DNA from: Orientallactaga sibirica
Lineage: Eukaryota; Chordata; Mammalia; Rodentia; Dipodidae
Length of the DNA: 64,000 nt
Direction: 5' to 3'
Assembly: GCA_036365145.1 (NCBI GenBank)
Contig: JAEOAD010000013.1
Location: forward strand, 44,970,725-45,034,724
How positions within the stretch are numbered: the stretch's first letter is position 1; every line of letters begins with the position of its first letter. Both the position numbers and the translations under genes were made by a program. Below, one piece after another: positions 1 to 10,239 of this stretch. Under the pieces are notes generated by a model, which worked only from the letters and a program-made list of their open reading frames with translations, did no database searches and was not told the origin of the DNA.

Positions 1-16
1 TAAAAATTATGAGGAA

Positions 17-163
17 GCCGGGTGTGGTGGCACATGCCTTTAATTCTAGTCATTGGGAAGCAGAGGTAGGAGGATCACTGTGAGTTCAAGGCCAGCCTGA
101 GACTACATAGTGAATTTCAGGTCAGCCTGGGCTAGAGCAGGACCCTACCTCAAGAAAACATTA
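17..163 (+). mobile_element. B1 SINE
   Basis: 7SL-derived B1 monomer in sense orientation. It starts with the GCCGGGTGTGGTGGC head, continues through the typical CCTTTAAT and AGGCAGAGGTAGGAGG blocks, and ends at GACCCTACCTCAAG with a short A-rich tail. About 250 bases of unassigned AT-rich DNA follow. Confidence 0.9.
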
Positions 164-413
164 TGAGAAGGAAATATCAGAGGAAAGAGAATAAAAATAA
201 CAAAGAAATACCTAGAACCTTACATAAGAAATTTTACATGTAACAGGGCTATCAGTTGGAAAGAAGAAAATTTAAATAGGAATTTACATGTCAAACTAAA
301 AAACATTTTCACTTCTTCAAGGATCTTTAGGAACCCCAAAGGTTGCTAACAATCCCTTTCCTTCCTTTCTGTTCCATTTTTCTTTGTTCCCCCAAACCTC
401 AAAGTACTAATGA

Positions 414-570
414 TTTTTTTTTTTTTTTTTTTTTATGTAGGATCTCACTCTAGCTCAGGCTGACCTGGAACTCACTCTGTAGTGTCAGGCTGACCTCGAA
501 CTCACAGCGATCCTCCTACCTTTGCCTCCCAAGTGCTGGGATTAAATGTGTACACCACCACACCTGGCCT
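414..570 (-). mobile_element. B1 SINE
   Basis: Reverse-oriented B1: a poly-T run, then the complement of the B1 body, ending near CACACCTGGCC. It sits directly against the 3' end of the PIN4 retrocopy and may have inserted at that copy's A-rich tail. Confidence 0.9.
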
Positions 571-574
571 CCAT

Positions 575-1005
575 TTTTTTCAGTATTTCATACATTTATT
601 TTCTCCCTTCAACATTAATAATATGACATCCAAATTTTGTCTTACCTGGTGGATCTGTAAACACAGGCTCATCCAGCCCACTTACAGGCAAGGCAAATGC
701 TGCTTCTTGAAATGGTCCCACCATGGACCCTCGGGTCAGCCAACCCAAGTCACCCTCCTGTCTGGTTTTATCTTCACTGCGTTGTATGGCCACTTCACTG
801 AATCTCATTCCAGACTTTATCATGGCCTCCATGATTTTGCCGTGTTTTTCACATAGAATGTAACCAACATTTACTGCATCGCTACCACCTTTTGGTCCCT
901 GAGCCTTCTTGTCAGCACTGTCACTCCCAGAAGCTCCAACTCCTTTCCCCTTTTTCTAGAATTACTTTTCCCTTTGGGCAGCATCTTCTATACTTGCTGC
1001 TCCAG
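575..1005 (-). pseudogene. PIN4: PIN4 (parvulin-14) processed pseudogene
   Basis: Intronless minus-strand copy of the peptidyl-prolyl isomerase parvulin-14, a small nuclear/mitochondrial rotamase. Coding relic runs from an ATG at 982-984 to TAA at 596-598. Visible landmarks in order: an N-terminal MLPKGKS start, [48 protein letters not shown], and a C-terminal VEGRK stop. Nearly the whole length of the roughly 131-residue protein is represented. Defects: a one-base loss near codon 12 that shifts the frame, and loss of about two codons after IMEAM compared with the human protein as I remember it. An A-rich stretch follows the stop (complement near 573-598). The absence of introns and the tail point to L1-mediated retroposition. 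The longest intact remnant is 78 codons (596-832). Not expected to be functional. Confidence 0.93.
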
Positions 1006-1008
1006 CCT

Positions 1009-1162
1009 TAATTTTTTTTTTTTTAAGGTAGGATCTTGCTGTAGCCCAGGCTGATCTGGAATTCACTATGTAGTCTCAGGGTGGCCTGGAACTCAGGGTG
1101 ATCCTCCTACTTCTGCCTCCAAAGTGCTGGAATTAAAGGCATGTGCTGCCATGCCCAGCTCA
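1009..1162 (-). mobile_element. B1 SINE
   Basis: Antisense B1 with a T-rich start and full-length body ending at GCCATGCCCAGCTC. One of a cluster of B1 and DIP insertions between 1,000 and 1,760. Confidence 0.9.
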
Positions 1163-1171
1163 TTTTTTCCT

Positions 1172-1400
1172 TTTTTTTTTTAAAAAAGATTTTATTTATT
1201 TATATTTATTTATTAGAGACAGAGAGAGGGAAAGAGAGGGAGAGTGATATTGGGCATGCCAGGGCCTCTAGCCACTGCAAATGAACTCCAGATGCATGCA
1301 TCCCCTTGTGCAGCTGGCTTACGTGGGACCTGGAGAATCAAACCAAGATCCTTAGGCTTCACAGTCATGCACCTTAACTGTTAACCCATGTCTCCAGCCC
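1172..1400 (-). mobile_element. DIP-type tRNA-derived SINE
   Basis: Antisense copy of the abundant tRNA-headed SINE: T-rich/ATTTATTT tail complement, a GAGA-rich stretch, then the conserved body (CTCCAGATGCATGCA, GGCTTACGTGGGACC), and the tRNA-like head complement ending in CTCCAGCCC. Matches the B2-superfamily DIP element of jerboas as I recall it. Confidence 0.85.
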
Positions 1401-1406
1401 TCATTT

Positions 1407-1563
1407 TTACTTTTTTTTTTTTTTTTTGAGGTAGGGTCTTACTCTGGCCCAGGCTGACCTGGAATTCACTATGTAGTCTCAGGGTGGCCTTGAACTCAAG
1501 GCGATCCTCCTACCTCTGCCTCCCGAGTGCTGGGATTAAAGGCATGTGCCACCATGCCCGGCT
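1407..1563 (-). mobile_element. B1 SINE
   Basis: Antisense full-length B1 (GAGGTAGGGTCTTACTCTGG through CCATGCCCGGCTC) after an 18-base T run. Confidence 0.92.
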
Positions 1564-1579
1564 CTCATTTTTTACTTTT

Positions 1580-1665
1580 TAAAGATAGGGTTTCACTAAC
1601 TTGTCCAGGGTGGCCTTGAGCTTGAAATCCTACCTCAACCTCCTGAGTAACTGGGAATACAGACC
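1580..1665 (-). mobile_element. Old B1-like fragment
   Basis: Degraded antisense 7SL-type fragment (GATAGGGTTTCACTAA, then CAACCTCCTGAGTAACTGGGA). More diverged than its neighbours and probably an older monomer. Confidence 0.5.
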
Positions 1666-1689
1666 TATCTTAAAAATAATAAAAAAAAA

Positions 1690-1752
1690 ATAGCTAGGCA
1701 TGGTGGCATATGCCTTTAATCCCAGCAATTGGGAGACAGAGGTAGGCAGGTG
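1690..1752 (+). mobile_element. B1 fragment (left half)
   Basis: Sense B1 5' half: TAGCTAGGCATGGTGGCATA through AGACAGAGGTAGGCAGG, then the similarity ends. The following 180 bases are unassigned. Confidence 0.75.
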
Positions 1753-1937
1753 ATATACCACTAAGCTATCTCCCCATATTGAAATTTTGTTAGTCCCATT
1801 TGCATATTAATATGTTTTTGCCTTCCTGGATTAAAATTTAGGGCCATGTAGTCCTAAGCAGAAAATCAGGGTATATTAAAAGCCTATAAAAGCACTGATA
1901 AAATTAGGAACTAAACAGCAGGGCAGACATTGTCATT

Positions 1938-2222
1938 GTAATGGTTTATATTGCTTGTCAACTTGACAGGGCCTAGAATCACTTCTGAGGGATTATCTCC
2001 ATTAGGATAGATTGGGTGTGCCTATGAGTGATTGGCCTTGATTAAATTAATTGAGGTGAAAAGACCTAGCTTTCCTGTGGGCAGCACCATCATATGGGCT
2101 GGGATCCTGGAGCAGATAAGATGGAGAGAACTTGCTAATCACCAGCGTTTATTTCTCTCTGCTTCCTCTGTGCTGATGTGGTAATGCGATGCGACTTTGA
2201 GGACATTCCAGATAAAGAGTTA
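1938..2222 (+). repeat. Rodent interspersed repeat, family unnamed
   Basis: Begins GTTTATATTGCTTGTCAACT and runs through GATTAAATTAATTGAGGTG and CTTCCTCTGTGCTGATG. I recognise it as a common rodent interspersed repeat but cannot name the family with certainty. A second, diverged copy lies at 6,443-6,815. Confidence 0.6.
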
Positions 2223-2236
2223 AAAAATACTGTTAT

Positions 2237-2281
2237 AACACACACACACATACACACACACACTCTCTCTCTCTCTCTCTT
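2237..2281. repeat. (CA)n(CT)n microsatellite
   Basis: Compound dinucleotide run: CACACA with one interruption, then CTCTCT. Directly precedes the old L1 fragment. Confidence 0.9.
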
Positions 2282-2289
2282 AAGTTAAA

Positions 2290-4018
2290 GGACATGAATA
2301 TATGGCTAAATGAAATCCAAGAGGTCAGAAAACAAACATCTGAAATAACTCAATCAGTACAATGGACATGAATACAAAAAGGACATGAAAAAAACAACTG
2401 AATGAATTCCAAGAGAACACACATACACAAAGCCAGTTAAATGAAATGAGCAAGTTAGAACAAGATGGGAAAATAGAACTCAATAATGAATACGCCAAAG
2501 GTGGGGGAAAAAACCATGGAAATGAAAAATGAAAAAACTCAAATAAAAAAGGAAAACCTTACCAACACAATAGACCACAATGCAGGACAGAAATAAGGAC
2601 TTAAGAAATACATAAATACAGCAGGGAGCCCAAACCAGTCACAAGGTCAAAACCACATGAGTAGAATAAGAGAAATGTGGGACACCTTGTAAAAACCCAA
2701 ATGGGCATACAGGAAGCAGAAGAACTCCAGGTCAGTGGCCTAGAAAAGATTTTAAATAAAATTTTAGAATAATTTCCCCCAAATCTAGGGAAAAAGATTC
2801 CTATCCAGATACAAGAAGCATGCAGAATACCAAGTAGACAGGACCATAAAAGAAATTCACCACATCACAATTCAGTCAGAACAGCAAATAACGAGAATGA
2901 AGAAAAGGTACTGAAACTGCAAGAAAGGATCATCTCATCACATATAAAGGAAAGCCCATCAGAATATTAGTCAATTTTCCATGGACACCCTAAAAGCCAG
3001 AAATGCCTGGAGTGATGTAGTTTAGGTATTGAAAGCCCCATAGATGCTAACCTAAACTATGATACCTAGCAAAATTATCTCTTGTAATTGAAGAAGGGGG
3101 AAAGAAGTTGTTTATGATAAAAACATTCTATCCAACCACAATCCAATGCAGCCAGAAATTGACAACAAGAGAAACAGATAAAATGCACAGATGCCTGGAG
3201 ATTGAACAACACACTATTGAACAATCAAAGGCTCATAGAAGAAATCAAGAAGGGAATCAAAACAATTCTAGAAGTGAAAGGAAACACAACATACCAAAAC
3301 CTACAGGACACAATGAAGACAGTCCTCAGAGGTAAATTTGGAGCTAGTTCTAAATACCTACAGCATAAAACAGAGTGATCTCAAACGAATAAATTAATGA
3401 TGCATTTTAAGGCTGTGGAAGAACAGGACCAAATCAATCCCAATCCCAATCATTTTAGGCAGAAAGTAATAACCAAAATCGTGGCAAAAATCAGTGAAAT
3501 AGAAGCAAAAAAATAAAAAAATTTTTTTCGAGGTAGGGTCTCACTCTAGCCCAGACTGACCTGGAATTCACTGTGTAGTCTCAGCGTGGCCTTGAACTCA
3601 TGGCGATCCTCCTACCTCTGCCTCCCAAGTGCTGGGATTAAAGGCGTATGCCACCACACCTGGCATAGAAGCAAAACAAATTTTTAAATAATTGAAACAG
3701 AGTGGGTTGTTTGACAATACAAAAACAAGATTGACAAACCATTAGCCAAAGTAACTAAAAGAAAGAGAAGACTCAAATCAACAAAATTAGAGATGAAGGG
3801 GAGACATTACAAGAAATACCAATAAAATGGAAGGACTATTAAGGACATACTTTGGGAAGTTATCTAAAAGAAATGAATTGATAGATATATGTGAGCTACC
3901 AAAATTCAACTGAGATGAGACAAGGAATTTGAAGAGATCTATAACAAGTGATGAAATCAGAGTAATCATTACAAATCTCCCAATCCATAAAAGTACAGGT
4001 CTAGATGGAGTCACTGCA
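2290..4018 (+). mobile_element. Old L1 fragment (sense, up to ORF2 endonuclease/RT region)
   Basis: Decayed LINE-1 in sense orientation. Recognisable ORF2-type DNA includes CATTCTATCCAACCACAATC (endonuclease end), ACCAAAACCTACAGGACACA, and near 3,990 TAAAAGTACAGGTCTAGATG followed by the GVTADF-like start of the reverse-transcriptase region, where the match stops. It is full of stops and is split by a B1 at 3,524-3,665. The 2,290-3,050 part is less certain but matches old-L1 style sequence upstream of that region. The minus-strand open frame at 3,787-4,014 is an antisense shadow. Confidence 0.75.
3524..3665 (-). mobile_element. B1 SINE inserted in L1
   Basis: Antisense full-length B1 with flanking ATAGAAGCAAAA on both sides (about 3,498 and 3,665), an apparent target-site duplication. 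Confidence 0.9.
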
Positions 4019-4049
4019 GATTTTTTTCTATAGGCAAACCCAACAGACT

Positions 4050-4268
4050 GGCCTTTTTATGATACACAGAGAGAGAATGAGAATTGGCATGCCAGGGTCT
4101 CCAGCCACTGTAACAGAACTCCAGACACGTGTGCCACCTTGTGTGCATGTGTGACCTTGTGCATGCATCACCTTGTGCATCTGGTTGATATGGGATCTGG
4201 GGAGTCAAACATAGGTCCTTAGGCTTTTCTGGCAAGCACCTTCAACCACTTGCTTTGCAAGTTGTCTC
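4050..4268 (-). mobile_element. DIP-type SINE
   Basis: Antisense DIP copy with the usual GCATGCCAGGGTCTCCAGCC and CTCCAGACACGTGTGCC blocks. Its middle carries an extra GTGCATG repeat. The tRNA-like end is degraded. Confidence 0.8.
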
Positions 4269-5062
4269 ATAAAATTTAAAAGAAGGGAATATTCCTGAAC
4301 TCCCTGTAGGAAGCCAGCATCACCCAGTATAGGTCTGAGCTATGCAGAACACAGAAATATAATTGATGGCAAGGGTCAGGAGAGCCAACCCATGCAGCTT
4401 TCAATGCCCATGGAAACAACCACTGCTTTTACCTTGGCCTTCTGCCTGGCATAGGTAAAATAACCTCCACATGACCCATGCAATGCTTGGGCCTTCCATG
4501 TACAAATGTTTTCCCCAAATGATGCCTCTTCTAATACCACAAGTCACCAGAGCCAAAGACTAACCCCAATACAGGGCTCAGTCCTCTAGTAGCAGCCACT
4601 TTTTCCTCTGGCCACGCCTACTACATCACAGAGAGGCAGAGTAACTAGAGGGACTCCACCCAATATTATGGGCTGTGACTGGCTGGGGAGTCCATTAGTC
4701 CCCTAACCGAGGGCAGAGGATGACATAGGTTGGGGCACTTATTGGCAAGTAGCCAAGTTAGAGAGGTGTTGCTGTAGACATAGAACTGTTCTTGGACAAC
4801 AGTCGTCACACAGCAAGGTAGAACCTAAGAAGGGGGAAACCTTGGTCCTCAGGACAACAGGAGCCACAATGAGTTCTCAAGGACCAGGCTACCAAGCAAT
4901 GACAGCCAGAAGATTGACATTCTATGTGAGCCACCAGACACAGGGGAGCCAGAGCAGCCAAGGAATTTAAGCTTCTCAGGACTGGCCCAGCCAAGAGGGG
5001 ACTGGGAGATCTACAGGCCACCCAGCCCTGTCCCCTGACTACTGACTACTGTAGACCACATA

Positions 5063-5974
5063 GTGGAGAAATCCAGGAGTCGTCTATGGCTTTCAAGCTC
5101 TGTCAGAGACTGCCGGGACCCTGACCCCAATAGGCGGCTGTCTTCAATGACAGCTCAAGGACTAAAGACCAGCTGTGAGAAACAACTGGACACAGGGAAG
5201 AAAGGTGAAAGTCACCGGAGAAATGCCCTTCCTCAAAAGGCTGCCTGTTTGGAAACTGTCCATCTTCAGCCAAAAACCTCAGAGGAGATCCAGGTGATAG
5301 GCAAGGCGACGAAGCTGCTTGAAAAGGCCAACTTGCACGTGCAGAAAAGTCAAAAGCCAAAAGTCATCTGCCAGAAAGGCAAGCAAATGAAGAAGGCTGG
5401 AGGTGAAAATCACCAAAAAGAAGGGTGGAAGGACCACAGAGGAGATGGGGACGTGGAAAACAGTTGCTGGTCACAATTCGGCTCCAGAAAGAGGAACCAC
5501 ATGCCTGACCTCCAGGACCATGTGCTGATGGGCACCAAGATACAACTACGACCCAGGAAGCCACTGCAGGCGACCCATCATATGGAGCAAGAGAGACATG
5601 ACAAGGGCAGCGAATCAGCAGCCCATGAGCTGGAGTTACAGTTCAAAAGAAAGCTGCTGAACAGGAGGAACATCCAGGTGATGGAGAGCTCAGCAAAAGA
5701 AGACGAGTTAGAGATGTACCCCAGCATGCATACAGGGAAGCTGGAGCCCCTGACTCCACAGAACAGCAGATGCTCACTGACAGGGAGCCTGTTAGCTGAT
5801 AGTCAACACCAGCTCATGGAGGACAAGTGGGATCTGATAATCCGGGGCACCACCATTGTCCTGGCAGAGCGGAACCACGTTGCTTGCTGCAGGAGATACA
5901 AAGAGCCCGCTAATCCCAAGGCCACGCAGCATTTAAGCATGGGTGTGGCAACCAGCACCTACACCATGCAGTAA
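5063..5974 (+). CDS. Open frame of unknown multicopy family (copy 1, 303 codons)
   Basis: I do not recognise this protein. The frame opens at a GTG at 5,063; the first in-frame ATG is residue 29 (about 5,147), giving 275 residues from ATG. It is hydrophilic and Lys/Gln/Glu-rich, with no signal peptide or membrane segment and no motif I can name. Over about 250 residues it aligns in one frame with the minus-strand frame at 47,480-48,547. Shared blocks include GKATKLLEKANLHVQK versus GRAVVLLHKASLQMKR, then DLQDHVLMGTKI versus DLNGYVLTGVKI, then DKWDLIIRGTTIV versus DRWDPVVQGTRVI. Conservation of the frame despite strong DNA divergence favours real coding history. No promoter, splice site or poly(A) signal could be assigned. 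Could be one exon, an intronless gene or a decayed relic that happens to be open. Confidence 0.45.
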   Translation: MEKSRSRLWLSSSVRDCRDPDPNRRLSSMTAQGLKTSCEKQLDTGKKGESHRRNALPQKAACLETVHLQPKTSEEIQVIGKATKLLEKANLHVQKSQKPKVICQKGKQMKKAGGENHQKEGWKDHRGDGDVENSCWSQFGSRKRNHMPDLQDHVLMGTKIQLRPRKPLQATHHMEQERHDKGSESAAHELELQFKRKLLNRRNIQVMESSAKEDELEMYPSMHTGKLEPLTPQNSRCSLTGSLLADSQHQLMEDKWDLIIRGTTIVLAERNHVACCRRYKEPANPKATQHLSMGVATSTYTMQ

Positions 5975-6442
5975 TATGGGAACTACAGGGTCAGAGATGC
6001 AAGTCACAGGCAGACAGCCAGGCCTGCACTTCCTGGGGCCACACCAGTCTCCAAGATCACACTCTGACAGGAGCACACAGTCTGGCCTCTGCAGTCCAGC
6101 CCACATCGTGTATGGTGATTGAAAACATCCTGGCCTGTGCTACCTGGCCCACACAATCTCCAGAACCCAATGATGTCCAGAGAAGGCAGTGTTGGAGGCC
6201 TGCAGATGCACATTGCAGGGCAGTATACAGCAGCCTTCTCTTGATGGAATTGTTCCGATGAACCCAGAAGATCATGGGCAGAGGGCAGTAAGGAGCTGTG
6301 CACACGCACTTACACACACAATCACACAGAAAGCAGAGCAGACAAAGGCAATACTGAGTTTTAAGTCTGCTCTTCAAATGACTGCAATTAAAAACATTGA
6401 CGATACCAACTTTTGCAAAAAGCATAAACAATGTGCCACTGT

Positions 6443-6815
6443 GTGACGGTTATTCTCTAGTTGTCAGCTTGACAGTATTTAGAATCACAATGGGAACCAT
6501 TCTGTGCTCTGATCTGTGGGGCGATTTCTAGGATTACATTAGTTGAGGTGAGAGGACCTACTTGGTGGACTGCCCATCCTGTGGCCTTGGTTTCGCGGCT
6601 GCGTGGAAAGAAGACATTTCCTCTTCATTCTCAGCTCTGCTTCCTGTTTGCTGATGTGAAGGTGTGACGTGGTTTCCTGTTCCTGTCACGCATTCCTTGC
6701 CTTGATGCACTTTCCCTCAAAACTGTAAACCCAAAAGAAACTCTTTCCTGCCTTACGTGGGTTCTGCTCAGGTATTTTGTCCCAGCAATAAGGAAGTAAC
6801 TGATAGATACACATA
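6443..6815 (+). repeat. Rodent interspersed repeat (second copy)
   Basis: Same unnamed family as 1,938-2,222 (GTCAGCTTGACAGTATTTAG, ATTACATTAGTTGAGGTGAG) and more complete at its end (TATTTTGTCCCAGCAATAAG, AAGTAACTGATAG). The end part recurs near 53,690-53,800 and, mirrored, near 42,100-42,200. Confidence 0.65.
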
Positions 6816-6834
6816 GCTAGAGATGTGTAATGTG

Positions 6835-7055
6835 GTTTTTTAAATTTAATATTTATTTATTTATTTATTTGAAAGAGAGACAGAGAGGCAGATAGAAACA
6901 ATGGGCACACCAGGGCCTTCAGCTGCTGCAAATGAGCTCCAGACACACATGTGCCACCTTGGGTACCTCTGGCTCACATGGGTACTGGGGAATCAAACCT
7001 GGGTCCTTTGGCTTTGCAAGCAAGCACCTTAACCCCTAAGCCATTTCTCCAGCCT
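6835..7055 (-). mobile_element. DIP-type SINE with 15-base target duplication
   Basis: Antisense full-length DIP flanked by a perfect direct repeat GAGATGTGTAATGTG at 6,820-6,834 and 7,056-7,070. The intact duplication marks a fairly young insertion into the repeat unit. Confidence 0.93.
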
Positions 7056-7070
7056 GAGATGTGTAATGTG

Positions 7071-7640
7071 TTATAGCCGTTCTGGTCAATATGGTGTTGA
7101 TTTCTTTTGTTATCTTAGCACTGGGAAGGTCTGAGTTGTGTTGAAGCCCTGGTCCCCAAGACACCCTGAGGCCAAAATGAATTCTGTGGGTCTGGCCTCC
7201 CAGATAATGAGGACACAAAGACTCCCATGCAGTGTGAGCCTGGAGAGACGGGCAGGCCTCTGGGTCAGCCATTAAGGCTCATTGGGCCTCATAGGAAGTA
7301 ACCTCCACATGGCTGCCCCAGCCTGTTGGAGGGGCCTAGGTGATCTGCAGGCTAGCAGGGCAAGGCCCCTGACTCAGGTTGAATATCAGGCCAGGAAACC
7401 CAAGCATCTTCCTAGGTCTGGTGGAGAGTGCCAGGCCCCTCCCTATAGCAGTCTCCTATCACCCATGAAGATCCAATCCTGCCCAGTATACCACAGAAGC
7501 ATGTGGAGGAAGAGAACAAGTGCAAAAAACCCCGTCTTCCACAGTGTGCATACGTGCAGTCGTTATGTAAAAGTGTGCAGTGTGACCCTCTGACAACAGG
7601 GAGAGTCTGGGGAAGGAGTGCAAGCAAGGACAGAGAAATG
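7071..7640 (+). repeat. Partial unit: upstream part of the open-frame segment
   Basis: Aligns with 56,640-57,110 and, mirrored, with the 5' part of the open frame at 47,480-48,547 (shared GGCTGCCCCAGCCTGT, GATCTGCAGGCTAG and GAGGAAGAGAACAAG blocks). It is separated from its expected downstream part, so the unit order is broken here. Short open frames at 7,282-7,593 and 7,503-7,700 are fragments of this segment. Confidence 0.6.
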
Positions 7641-7721
7641 CCCAAAGCAACTGAGAGTGATGCCTGGAATCCCAGGATCCCAAGCCTGAGTGCGGCCTAG
7701 GCTATCTAGTGAGATATTTTC

Positions 7722-7780
7722 TCATAAAAGAAGAAGAAGAGGAAGAGGAGGAGGAGAAGGAGGAGGAGGAGGAAGAAGGC
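7722..7780 (+). repeat. Purine-rich (GAA/GGA)n tract
   Basis: AAGAAGAAG grading into GGAGGAGGAG. It occupies the place where left-arm unit A has a CTTT run plus a B1, and the spacer copy has a DIP SINE. Confidence 0.85.
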
Positions 7781-8021
7781 ACCTCACAGATGTACTAATA
7801 CTGTGTACAGCAGAAAGCCCACAGAAACTGTCAGAAAGCAGCAGGACAGACATTTCCAGGGCCAGTCTTCCCATCAGAAGGTCCCCATTGCCAAAATAGT
7901 ATCTTGTTCCTTGAGGGGGACTTCAGTCACCGTGAGGATAGGAGTGAGTGGGGAGGATTTCACGCAGCGACTTTCAAATATGAGAGGGAAACTAAAGCCA
8001 AGGTCAAAGCTGTGTGACAAG

Positions 8022-8245
8022 GGGCTGGAGAAATGGCTTAGCGGTTAAGGCATGTGCCTGCGAAGCCAAAGGATCCTGGTTTGATTCTCCAGGACCCACG
8101 TAAGCCAGATACACAAGGGAGAGCATGCATCTGGAGTTCGTTTGCAGTGGCTAGAGGCCCTGGTGTGCCCATTCTCTCTCTCTCTGCCTCTCTTCTATCT
8201 CTGTCTCTCTGTGCTTGCAAATAAATAAATAAAAATTGAAAAAAA
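8022..8245 (+). mobile_element. DIP-type SINE, sense, with target duplication
   Basis: Full-length sense copy and a good type specimen. tRNA-like head GGGGCTGGAGAAATGGCTTA with A-box- and B-box-like blocks (GGTTTGATTCT), the ACCCACGTAAGCCAGAT body, a CT-rich stretch and an AAATAAATAAATAAAA tail. Flanks AAGCTGTGTGACAAG (8,007-8,021) and AAGCTGTCTGACAAG (8,246-8,260) are a 15-base duplication with one mismatch. Confidence 0.93.
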
Positions 8246-8469
8246 AAGCTGTCTGACAAGATGCACAGTTTATGTGGCTGCAGACTGGAGCCACTTACAG
8301 TCACCTTGGAATTAACACCTGCGCTTCCTTGGTGAGTGTCAATTTAAATTTGGGCCCAAATCATGAGACAGAGTTGCCAGCCCAGGGGATGAGGTGCCAT
8401 TCTCTCAGTGCTTCTTGGATACCACCTTAGTGTCAGCTGTTGTTTTCCAGTGGCCAGACTAGCTCGGAC

Positions 8470-9130
8470 AGTATTGTAGTTACCTTAACATTGCTGAGAC
8501 AAAACGCCTGACTTAAGCGTTCATTTTGGCTTACATTTTTTTTTTTTACTTTATTTTTGGAGAGAGAGACAGAGAGAGAAGGAGAGGGAAACAGATAGAG
8601 ATGGGTGCGCCAGCAGTCTCTCAGCTGCTGTGAACGAAATCCAGATGCGTGCGTCCCCTTGTGGGCAAGTGCAGCATTGCGCCCTTGCGTCACTTTGCAT
8701 CTGGCTAAACGTGGGACCTGGAGAGTGGAACCAGGTTCTTCAGCTTAGCAGGCAGGCGCCTTAACCGCTAAGCCATCTCTCCAGCCCCATTTTGGCTTAC
8801 ATTTTTGAAGGGAAGTTCTAGCATGGCAGGAACAAGATGGTAGAGCCGAGATAGAACAACACATCTTGCCACAGCAGCTGGAAGTGCAACCACAGTGAGT
8901 TGACATCTGACATAGGGAAACCAGGGCTGGCACATTCCTATGCCCACGCATAGCAGCCACACTCGTCCAGCAGGGCTGTGCCTCCCAAATTGTCACCAGG
9001 TGGGGACTGAGCATTCAGAATATGAGCTTATGGGGGACATGACTTAATCAACCACTGGCATCTTTCAAACTGTGAGTGCAAATGTATTATTCCTCCCTTG
9101 TGTTTTAATGTCATGTGTTCTGTCACAGCG
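8470..9130 (+). repeat. Rodent interspersed repeat, split by a DIP SINE
   Basis: Starts near GTTACCTTAACATTGCTGAG and continues after the SINE through CAAGATGGTAGAGCCGAG and CCCAAATTGTCACCAGGTGG. Same repeat as 55,400-55,830 (plus) and 40,040-40,460 (minus), and related to the element at 10,735-11,080. Family name not certain. Confidence 0.6.
8541..8787 (-). mobile_element. DIP-type SINE with 19-base target duplication
   Basis: Antisense DIP bounded by CATTTTGGCTTACATTTTT at 8,522-8,540 and again at 8,788-8,806. It is absent from the matching place in the 55,400 and 40,400 copies, so it inserted after those copies separated. Confidence 0.93.
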
Positions 9131-10239
9131 GTGGGGGGAGGGGAGAAGCTCCCTAATCTTCCAGCTGACATGGTTCTTGTCTTCCCAAATGCTTCTTTGC
9201 TCACGTTGTTTATCCTGTCTTCATCTATCCTCTGTCTCCTTCACTAATAGAATAACTCCTTGAGAGCTGGAACTTGCTTCCTTCATTGCTGTTCTATCCC
9301 CAGTGCTTAGAACATGCTAGGGAACATGAAATCATTCTGAAGTAAATCTTAGCATGTGTGCGTGCTCCCACCACACTGAGATCTAGTATAACTCCTAGTC
9401 CTTGGCCTTGAAGCCAAAGCCACAGGCAGTTTCATCAACAGTACAAATTCAGTGCAGTGTGCTCAGCTCTTCCAAGCAGACCCCGAGGCTATGCACAGCA
9501 CAGCCTCCATTGACGCAGTACAGGGTCTGAGGCTATGCAGAGGAAAGAAACAGAATGGAAGACCATGGCCTGAAAGCCAGCGTGGGGGGTCTTCCAGGAA
9601 CCCCAAAAATCTTCACTGCCTTGTCTCTGGCCTTCTGCCTGCCACAGAGAACCTGCCACTCACCCTAGACATACCTGTGTCCTGTACAGAGGCTTCCTTT
9701 CCTAACACAAAGTGTCACAGGGTCCACAGACCACACCCAATATGGGGCTCAGCCCAAGTCACAGCCATCTTTTGCTTGGGCCACACCCACTGCCAACAGA
9801 GAAGGGTGACATCAGCCCATCAAGGCCAGCAGAAAACATCAGGTGTCTTCATCAATCCCTCTCTCCATTATTTTCTCAGTCGGGGTGTTTGACTGCACAG
9901 ACAGCTACCCAGTAGACTAGATGGCCAGCTAGTCCAGAACCTTCCTGTCTCCACCTGCACAGCACTGGGATTGCAGCTGCCCCAGTGCCGTGACACCTGG
10001 CTTTTAAGAGTGTTCTAAAGCTCCAAAGCCAAGTCCTCAAGCCTGTGAGGCAAAGTCTTCACTAACTGTGACTTATCTTCTGAGTCCCTTCTTTCCAGCT
10101 GGTCCCTCTTCTATAATTTTGACAATTTTTATGTATGAACTAAATGTATTTTGATCATAATCTCCTTGGCTCTCTGTCCTTTCTCTACAGCTCTGACTCC
10201 TTTCTCAGTCCCCTCCCACTTTCCAACAAGTACCTCTAT

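Larger units (their letters stand above)
4290..6830 (-). repeat. Diverged copy of the locus repeat unit
   Basis: Aligns in the same orientation as the right palindrome arm: 4,310-4,790 to about 56,150-56,600, the open frame at 5,063-5,974 to 56,950-57,800, and 6,443-6,815 to the repeat tail near 53,690-53,830. Strand is given relative to the left-arm unit. Clearly older than the arm copies. Confidence 0.65.
7641..10085 (-). repeat. Diverged unit copy, non-coding half
   Basis: Collinear with the right arm: 7,660-7,720 to about 54,720-54,790, 7,790-8,020 to 55,020-55,250, 8,262-8,520 to 55,250-55,450, 8,790-9,060 to 55,480-55,750, and 9,330-9,800 to 55,980-56,450. The last 280 bases recur at 25,311-25,583. 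Several short open frames here have no supporting homology. Confidence 0.65.

Noticed and set aside
533..856. 107-codon plus-strand frame
   Set aside because: It is the antisense of the PIN4 retrocopy running out of a B1.
8022..8300. A possible tRNA gene in the DIP head
   Set aside because: The A- and B-box-like blocks belong to a SINE repeated many times with tail and target duplication; there is no independent tRNA fold.
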